Below are positions 56,961-64,000 of a DNA stretch of 64,000 bases, piece after piece. Position 1 is the first letter of the stretch. The number at the start of each line of letters is the position of its first letter. Source of the DNA: Amoeboaphelidium protococcarum (taxonomy: Eukaryota; Aphelidiomycota; Aphelidea). Under the pieces are notes generated by a model. That model had not been told where the DNA came from. It saw only the letters and a program-made list of their open reading frames with translations, and searched no databases. The stretch covers positions 2,294,001-2,358,000 of the forward strand of contig JALECJ010000256.1 of assembly GCA_023515745.1 (NCBI GenBank). Direction: 5' to 3'. The position numbers and the translations under genes were made by a program.

Positions 56961-57739
56961 ATGCCATAGTCTAAACGTGCAAGCTAAAAAGTTTAGCAAG
57001 TCAGAGAAGCTGTTGTATAAAATATTCTAGATGATATGCTTAGGCGAGAGATTATGGATGTGGTATTTGATGTTCACAGAGACTATAAGATCTCACACAG
57101 TTAGTGCAAAGACTGCAAATCTACGTAGGTTATCTCTGACACTGGCTTGTTATAGTGGAATTTAGTGAGTGATCTTGTATCATTATAATTAGTTCTGTAG
57201 TTGTCTCTTGTAAAGTTAAAATTCCGATGGATACGATATTTTTGGGAATACCGAGCAGTCGGTGATGAATAGTATGAGCATGTCAGAGTGTCTATCCTGC
57301 AATAAGAACTTTCCATCACAGCGATTTGCTCAGCATTTGGAAAAGTGTCTTGGATTTGTCAATGGACGCACGGCTAGGAGTAATGGCATACGCAAGTAAC
57401 AACAGTCTCTATACGCTGATGAAATATCACTATCCTAGAGTAGTTTGAATGATTCCAATAGGAGTAAGTATATCATAGAATTGGCGGCAGTATATACAAC
57501 ATGCGATACTAAAATTGAGTAATGTAGAACGCAAGAATCCACCATAAGTTGGCGCAGTTTTGAATTCATAGCGGCTGTTGAAGTCTGATGATACTCCATA
57601 GACATACACCTAGCTTAAGGCATCATATGAGAAGAACAAACGCCATCGATAAAGTCGAGAGATCAATTCTGATGGAAGTATTAACAATTTGGACACTGCC
57701 ACATCCTACGCCAAGTATTAGAATGTAAGTATGATGTGA
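56961..57739 (+). CDS. SGF11: Sgf11, SAGA deubiquitinase-module zinc-finger protein
   Basis: Three exons (56961-57124, 57201-57463, 57528-57739), introns of 76 and 64 nt ending TGTAG, total 213 codons (212 residues). N-terminal helix: VQNILDDMLRREIMDVVFDV then HRDYKI, as in Sgf11/ATXN7L3. Then DIFGN and the zinc finger SECLSCNKNFPSQRFAQHLE with KCLGFVNGRTARSNG (C-x2-C..H-x3-C). The Ser/Gln/Lys-rich tail ends at TGA 57737-57739. Sgf11 tethers the Ubp8 deubiquitinase of SAGA to nucleosomes and activates it. It starts 157 bp from the C12orf4 gene on the other strand. With Spt8 at 27.4 kb it makes a second SAGA subunit in the window. Confidence 0.82.
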
Positions 57740-57817
57740 AGATTCATTTTTTATACTAAAGATATTGATAATAATAAGATTGTGTAGTCATGATATTGAT
57801 GCCATGTTAGAACATTG

Positions 57818-58352
57818 TCATTCTTCACTCTTCGTGTCGGTATCACCGCTAGTTGAACTTTAAGCGGAATCTTCTGATTTACGTCTCAGCTCCATCTTCT
57901 ACATTCCAGTAGTTGAAGCTGCTGTTTTCGCAGCCATCTCCTTCTTGAACACGTCAGCCAGCAGTTTTCCACGTAATCCACTACCACCACCAACTTTAGA
58001 CTTTTTCTTCATCGCCTCCAACTGCTTTGTAGTGGGAGATTGAATCTTATCACTGGGGGATGACCTACATGTTTACGGAATGAGCCATCTTCATACACGA
58101 TCTCTTTGACATGGCAGATATAAAATATAAATCTTACATCACGGTGTGATTAATCTTCTTGGAAATAGGCTTTAATGGTCGTTGCTTTTATGCTGGGACA
58201 GATGCAGCTTTAGACTCTTTCTATGTACCATCTGCAGCAGCCAATGGACTGGTGGCATTTCTCAAAGCGTATCCGCCCTTCTTACAGTCCAAAAATGGCG
58301 ATGAAGCTTGAGTCGCAGGTTTTTCTGCAGTCTACTACGGTAAATTCTCCAT
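57818..58352 (-). CDS. Unknown basic Ser/Lys-rich protein
   Basis: Two exons (58138-58352 and 57818-58064) joined by a 73-nt intron (58065-58137, GTAAGA..CATGTAG), total 154 codons (153 residues). Start MENLPQQTAEKPATQASSPF, then RPLKPISKKINHTV across the junction to SSPSDKIQSPTTKQLEAMKK, KSKVGGGSGLRGKLLADVFK and KEMAAKTAA. The tail is acidic and Ser/Thr-rich, TGA 57818-57820. Composition suggests a disordered nuclear or phosphoprotein. No family recognised. The exact in-frame splice and divergent promoter with CAP-H2 support it as a real gene. Confidence 0.5.
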
Positions 58353-58620
58353 TATGATATTATACGAAGGTAAGTGGACGCTATAAATGTACAAAAAGTG
58401 AACAAGCTGAGAGTACTGCAGTGATAAGTGACACGAGCGGTTCAGTATAGGAATGAATGAACGGCTAAAGTTGAAACGGTGAAACGCGCGTTCTGACTTT
58501 CTTCTTCGTTCTGAAACGCCAAAGAGTATTTTATTGGCTTGAAACAACTCACCAACTTGACATATTCATTCAGCATTATACTGGATATCTATCAGAGGGG
58601 ACATTAGTCGACCACATATA

Positions 58621-60959
58621 ATGGACAGTGTCAAGTATCTCTAGTTATTGAAGCCACTCAGGTAAATTGTCATGTACTAAGTTACAAAAATCTTTATCTT
58701 GACTGGTCATGTAGAGTCCTTGCGGATAATTGGGATATTGATCTGGCATAGGAGCTGACCGAGTATGTCGATGAAATGGACAAGATGACTTAGACTCTTT
58801 AATAATAAAATTCAGATGCAGATGGTGGAAATGGAGTCAATTTTGCGCAAGCTGCCTTATTGATTTAGAATAGTGCAAATATTTACTCGAAGAAAGTCTA
58901 GTATCTGTATTCCATGACTTAGGAGGCTCATGATTATATTTTCAATAGGGGCACTTCATCTGGTGATCGTAAAAATTAAGACGGCGGAGATGATGACGAT
59001 AATGATGATAATTCGGATGACGGTCAAGCACAGGATGGTGAAGGCAATAATAACGGCAAGCTGAAAGGTCGGCAGCGTAATGCTAATGGGATTTTCGACT
59101 CTTTTGATTGTTTGGATTCAGCCTTGTAGAAAAAGGACTTTAATGCGAATGAAGAGCCTATTTGTATGGACAGTTTCAAGTGTGAAAATGTACTCGTATT
59201 CTATGGATCCTCCAATTCAAATTTAAAGTCTATTGGCGGCGCTGGTAGTGGTAATTTTGAGATTTTGACTGCAGACGGTGAATCTATTGGTTCTAAAGCA
59301 GATTTTGAGATCAATTAAGCTTTCATAGCTGCCAATGGAATGTTCTTCTCTAAAGCTGTGCTCTCTCAAATTGACCATTCAGATGAGTATTCAGCTCGTC
59401 GCTCTAGCTTTGCTTTCAATGTTGCTGATCTCACTATTCCAGATATTGATGTGGCATAGATTGATGGTAGAAACATTGATAATAATGGTAACAATAATCA
59501 GCCTTACGATTTTGGATTCAGTGGAGAGCCGCAGAGTTCTAGCTAGTTGGCGCACATGCATGAATCTAATGGTGGATAATCGTTGTCTAAAGCTGGTGAC
59601 TCTGTGCCTGAGTTATAGAATGACAACTCGAACAGTGAAATGTAGAATGACGTTAGTGATGGCGATGATGACGAAGGTATTGAGAACATTGTACATCCTC
59701 ATTACTCCACGGTGGAAGATGTATCTAATCCCAGGAAGAGTTCTTTAGATATCCGGAATTTGTAGAAATTAAAGACTCCACCAAAGAAATTGGTTACTAG
59801 GAAAGTGACAGTTGAAGCTACTCCTCCTAAACGCGCTAAAAGATTATAGAATCATCTTACATTTTGGCAATTTATGGATCCTCATGAGGAAGACTAGACG
59901 TCAAAACCGTTCAAGAAGGGAGCTGTCAACAGGTAATTCAAGATTGTAGAGAAGGTGATTTCGGCCAATATGGAGCACAAACCGAAACTCAAGCCTCTGC
60001 CTGTATTCATAAAAGAAGTGCAATAGGCCAAAGTAAAGTCGCGCATACCCAAAGATTTATTTCATAACATTGATCCTCAATTCGAGTATCTGTATGTGAA
60101 AGAAAAGGAGCGAAGAGACAAGATAATGAAGCCTAAACCAGAGAAATTGTATAAAGAAATTGAAGTGACTGAGGAGTAGGATGCTAGTGTGCTTGAAATG
60201 CCATCGTTTGAAAATTACCTTGACTAAGGCTCGATGGGCGGAGACGACGATAGTATGACTAATCATAATGAAAATCATGGCCCTCCTGCGAACGATGTTG
60301 AAGATGATGATGAATTCGACACTGATGCTGATATTCTGTCTGCAGATCTTCATGATTCTCTGAATGGCGAGAGTAATAGGCAAAGTACTTACTCACAAGG
60401 CACAGATATGGACATAGAGCCATCTAATTCCTCAGCCGGTTTCATAGTTGACCAAGTTGTAGTTGAGAAGCCAATCTAATCATTTGAAGATCTTTGCCGA
60501 CTGAAAATAAAGAACTACATGCAATTAGCCAATGACTACGAGCGGAGGATAGAGTCAAACCTTTCCAAGAATGTAAGGTCATGGGAGAACAGATTGTAGC
60601 CTCTTTTGCATGAATAACACATCCGCGGTGTATTCGATGTGGATATTGTGCGTGAAAGTGTGCTTGAGACTTTTCAAGACAAGGTGTAAGAGGAGAAGCG
60701 ATTGGATTTCTCACAGCTCGTCCAGAGATTGCCCGGATGGAATGTATCGCGATGGTTCATCTCTACACTGCATCTGGCGAATGAGGAGCGAATCGTTGTG
60801 ACAAAGGACGAAGATTGTAAGATGGTATTGCTGAAACCAGATGGTAATGTTAATGCTCTGGCTCACTCAAGGCTTATTTCTTAATCTTCTGCTAAACTGG
60901 CTAATGAATCGCAAGAAGACAGTCCTCAGTTGAAATCTAAATCCAAACGTAAGAGATGA
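58621..60959 (+). CDS. NCAPH2: Condensin-II kleisin CAP-H2
   Basis: Two exons (58621-58661 and 58715-60959), 53-nt intron GTAAAT..CATGTAG, 761 residues. The first exon codes MDSVKYLQLLKPLR, which continues over the junction into VLADNWDIDLAQELTEYVDE and matches the conserved start of CAP-H2. Then VNFAQAALLIQNSANIYSKK, VQYLYSMTQEAHDYI (family signature), long acidic Asp/Asn-rich inserts, and a basic middle (HLTFWQFMDPHEEDQTSKPF). The C-terminal winged-helix-like end is RLPGWNVSRWFISTLHLANE, TGA 60957-60959. It is the kleisin of condensin II, the nuclear condensin. Condensin II is missing from most studied fungi, so this is phylogenetically informative. Confidence 0.82.
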
Positions 60960-61193
60960 TCGGAATTTTGACGAAACTTTTGATTTCCAAATAAAGTTTA
61001 TGTTTAAATACGACGATTAGATTATTTAAACTTGGTATCACTTTCATAGATTATGGTATAGCGTTAATGGCAAAGTCACATGCAACACGAGACGCGTGTA
61101 TGCCAAACGCCCTTAGAACATTCAAAGACGGCGCCGCGATCAACAACTATCTCTTTCCGCAGCGCGTTTGAAACGATTTAGAAATTCAAAATT

Positions 61194-63501
61194 ATGGATG
61201 AGCAGAGGTCTCCAAGTTAGCAGTCATAGAGCTAGTAGAGCTCTAATATCAAAGTAGTTTGTAGGTAAGAGTGTAAATTATTTACCCGATCTGCAATATT
61301 TCGACTTTTATATTTGTAGATTTCGGCCTTAAAATCAACTGGAGAAGAGTTAGGATGGCCAAGAGATAATGGAAGTTAGTGGTGACTGTACATCCGTCAA
61401 GATTATTGGGAATGAATTTTCTGGTAACTTTACTTTTGACCACGTATTTGATGGTAGCTCTGAGTAGAGGCAAGTCTTTGAGCTTTGTGGTCTCCCGCTT
61501 ATTGATCAATGTTTCGATGGTTTCAATTCTACACTGTTCTGTTATGGTTAGACGTCCAGTGGTAAATCGTATACAATGATGGGCAGTGATATTGATGATG
61601 AATCCCGTAAAGGTCTCACACCAAGACTTGCTGAAGCTATATTCAAGCGGATTGAGGATGCCCCTCCGTAATTTGAATTCACTGTGCAGACATCGTTTAT
61701 CGAGATTTATATGGAGAAGATTCGGGATCTTTTGTGCCCATAAAATGATAATCTTCCTATTCATGAAGACAAATCGCGGGGTGTTTACATCAAAGGGTTG
61801 TAGGAAGTTTATGTCAGTAATGTGGATGAAGTTTATGAGGTGCTAAGAACGGGAGAAAGTTATCGACAAGTGTCTGCAACTAACATGAATGAACAAAGTT
61901 CTCGGTCTCATTCAATCTTTATCATCACTATTAATTAGAAAGATACTGCTACCGGTACAATCAAAAGTGGGCGATTATATCTCACAGATCTGGCTGGAAG
62001 TGAAAAGGTTGGCAAGACTGGAGCCACGGGATAGACGCTAGAGGAAGCCAAGAAGATCAATAAATCGCTGAGTGCACTTGGTATGGTTATCAATAATTTG
62101 ACTGATGGTAAATCGACTCACATTCCATATAGAGACTCTAAACTTACTCGAATCCTATAAGAATCGCTGGGAGGTAATTCAAAGACAACTCTGATTATCA
62201 ACTGTTCGCCATCATCATTCAATGAAGCAGAGACGGTATCGACTCTTCGTTTTGGTACTCGAGCTAAAACTATAAAGGATAAGGCTGTAGTCAATGTGGA
62301 GTTGTCGAATAGTGAGCTGAAGGTGCAAGTGAAAAAATTGAATATGAGTGTAGTCAACATGCAATAGTACATTTAGAGCTTGGAAACGGAACTGTAAGTA
62401 TGGCGTTCAGGTGGGCAAGTCAGTGAGGAAAAGAGAGCATCACTAGTCTCAAGCTCTCAACTAAATGGCAATATCACTCCTACGAGAGAAGCATCGTCGT
62501 CAGCATCATAATCTGTCAAGATTCCGCGCTCTGGCTCTCCTCTCACACTCACTATTGATGAACGACAAGAATTTATGGATCGAGAGAATGAGTTGAATGA
62601 TTAATTGGCACAGAAAGAGAAGGAGTTGGACGATCATCGTAATCTAATTGCTTCTCTCAGCGATGAATTGACCACCGCAAAGGCTTAATGTTCTTAATTT
62701 GAAGTTGATAATCATGAACTCACCGTTAAGTATTCTGACTTGAAATTGTAATTGGAGAAGTAGAATTTGGAGCATCAGGATTTAGTCATCACGTTCGAAG
62801 CATTGAAAGAGTAAAATACTTTGCTCTAAAAGACTCTTGAAGAATCTCAAAATGCCCCATAAGGAGATGACGAGAATGCTGATACTTCTGATAAAGTCGG
62901 TTCAGAGAGCCATAATCAAGATTAATATAATCAAGAAATGGAATTGCTCAAGTAGAGTTTGTCGCGTAAAGAGTAGGAACTGGAGCAGTTGAGGTTATCT
63001 TAATTCAATGCTAGCGAGAAACCTGTGGATGAACAACTTAAATCTCTCATGGTAGACTTGCAGGACAGGTGTCAGAAAGTGGTGGATTTACAAGTACAGT
63101 TGGATGAGGCGTAGGATAAGAATCGATAGCTATAAAACTCTCAGGATTAGAGAGAGTATCAGCGGAAAATGCAAGTTTTGGAGAAATCAATTGATCAACT
63201 GACAACAGTTTAGAAGCAGTTGGTTGATTAAAATCTGGCTCTTAAAACCAATTTTGATATCGCACAGCGCAAGATTTCTAATAGAGATGCTAGGATTGCT
63301 GATTTAGAAAAGTTATTCCAGGAGTTTAACTAGAAGTTGGCCTCAAATCAGATGGCTCACGAGAAGTAGGTAGCTAAACTGGAGGCTAGCATACAATAAC
63401 TGACTCAGCATAATCTTGATCTGCGCGCCAAATTCTCCTTCGGTTCTGGTAATGTTAAGAAGCCACTCAAAGGTGGTTTCAAAAGTCCATTAAAAGACTG
63501 A
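61194..63501 (+). CDS. Kinesin-1 heavy chain
   Basis: Two exons (61194-61264 and 61320-63501), 55-nt intron GTAAGA..TTTGTAG, 750 residues. The junction rebuilds IKVVCRFRPQNQ. Motor motifs: [33 protein letters not shown] (P-loop; invariant Q is TAG), [15 protein letters not shown] (switch I), [17 protein letters not shown] (switch II), [20 protein letters not shown] (Q is TAA) and [13 protein letters not shown] long coiled coil rich in Gln and Glu, with a Ser/Pro hinge, follows. The short basic tail [20 protein letters not shown] resembles the IAKPLRGGG auto-inhibitory/cargo tail of conventional kinesins. TGA 63499-63501. Plus-end microtubule motor; shorter than fungal kinesin-1 (about 930). 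Confidence 0.92.
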
Positions 63502-63624
63502 ATACATTCGGAGTAATATTAGTCTGCGCATCACGGAACGCTACTTGATCACGTTCTGTCCGGCTTAAATCTCAAGGAAATATGATCAACATTCAAGTTT
63601 TGTAATTTAACCGAATATATTCAT

Positions 63625-63873
63625 TCATTAGTTGCTATTAGATTACTGCTTCTTGGCCTTGTCTATAGCCTGATCCAGCTTCTTCTCTTTAAGAGCAATA
63701 ATGATACAAGCGCGATATTCGTCAAATAGCTCTTTACATGGCTCATTATTGTTCTCATCGACCTGCAGGCGATTATCTTTAGTCTACTGCAAAAACACGT
63801 CAGCATACCACTAATTAAAACAATCTTCATAGTTTTACTTCAATTCCGTACATTCCTTCCTCATCGACTCCAT
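63625..63873 (-). CDS. TRIAP1/Mdm35-like twin Cx9C mitochondrial protein
   Basis: 82 residues, ATG 63873, TGA 63625-63627 directly preceded by TAA. Twin-Cys motif: RKECTELKQNYEDCFNQWYA (C-x9-C) and EPCKELFDEYRACIIIALKE (C-x9-C). The order and the CFNQW signature match TRIAP1/Mdm35, which partners Ups/PRELI proteins to shuttle phosphatidic acid across the mitochondrial intermembrane space. A 5' exon upstream cannot be excluded. With Tom40 it confirms an import-competent mitochondrion. Confidence 0.8.
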
Positions 63874-64000
63874 ATTTTTATGAGTAGATTTCGATAAAAG
63901 TAAATCGGCCGCTTTCTACTGTGGCAGCGATAGAAATAAAGAGGCCGTGTAAGCGTGTACTACGCTGTAATTTTCCCTACTAAATGCTTAAAGCATTCAG

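Noticed and set aside
1-64000. Standard-code reading: a region full of pseudogenes
   Set aside because: Breaks are almost exclusively TAA/TAG, fall on conserved Gln positions, and genes close at TGA with correct lengths.
1-64000. TAR = Glu or Tyr (other known ciliate-type codes)
   Set aside because: Invariant positions in kinesin, DEAH helicase, transporter and Pch2 require Gln.
1-64000. Ciliate macronuclear or oxymonad origin
   Set aside because: Spt8, Sgf11, kinesin-1 tail and fungal-type Crypton fit opisthokonts; Tom40 and TRIAP1/Mdm35 argue against an amitochondriate oxymonad. Not formally excluded without trees.

Overview
The window is nuclear DNA from a eukaryotic microbe that reads TAA and TAG as glutamine and stops only at TGA. 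With the standard code almost every gene looks shattered. With TAR=Gln and TGA=stop, about 27 long, conserved genes close cleanly. The reassigned residue falls on family-invariant glutamines: the kinesin P-loop ([13 protein letters not shown]), DEAH helicase motif Ia (GVTQPRRVAA) and IAQRV, the nucleotide-sugar transporter QLKI motif, and TRIP13/Pch2 ALAQKL. Introns are few and mostly 50-80 nt, start GTA, and in every gene where I could place one end in TGTAG.

Gene content points to an opisthokont near the base of Fungi, not a ciliate or diplomonad. It includes the SAGA subunits Spt8 and Sgf11, a kinesin-1 with a short basic tail, a fungal-type Crypton with a GCR1-like domain, tandem FunK1/Crinkler-like proteins, condensin-II CAP-H2, a C12orf4/FERRY3 homologue and a receptor-like kinase. 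Tom40 and a TRIAP1/Mdm35 homologue show that mitochondria are present. An aphelid (Amoeboaphelidium-like algal parasite) is my best guess, as inference only.

Layout: 1-1339 is a multi-EF-hand protein running off the left edge. 1.4-10.2 kb is a transposon graveyard: a hAT remnant, a MULE transposase next to a Ulp1-like protease, and a Crypton-type tyrosine recombinase, all broken. 10.2-12.4 kb is gene-poor. 12.4-14.6 kb holds a tandem pair of unknown coiled-coil genes. 15.3-18.5 kb is a receptor-like kinase with a Thr-rich stalk. 18.7-27.1 kb holds a CAP-domain secreted protein, PIG-H, a Rieske protein, a Chk2/Rad53-type kinase, a secreted pore-former-like protein, a ureohydrolase and a small Ser/Gly-rich surface protein. 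27.4-44.4 kb is dense housekeeping: Spt8, DHX37/Ecm16, TIP41, a DUF676 lipase-like protein, a CaMKK/SNF1-activating-type kinase, a nucleotide-sugar transporter, Tom40, Prp31, an unknown protein, mevalonate diphosphate decarboxylase and an EMC6-like protein. 44.5-50.9 kb holds Sec16 and TRIP13/Pch2. 51.1-54.3 kb holds two tandem nuclease-like/kinase fusions. 54.6-63.9 kb holds C12orf4, Sgf11, an unknown basic protein, CAP-H2, kinesin-1 and TRIAP1/Mdm35.

Genes are independent units on both strands, often divergent over 150-400 bp. There are no operons. No tRNA, rRNA or CRISPR was recognised.
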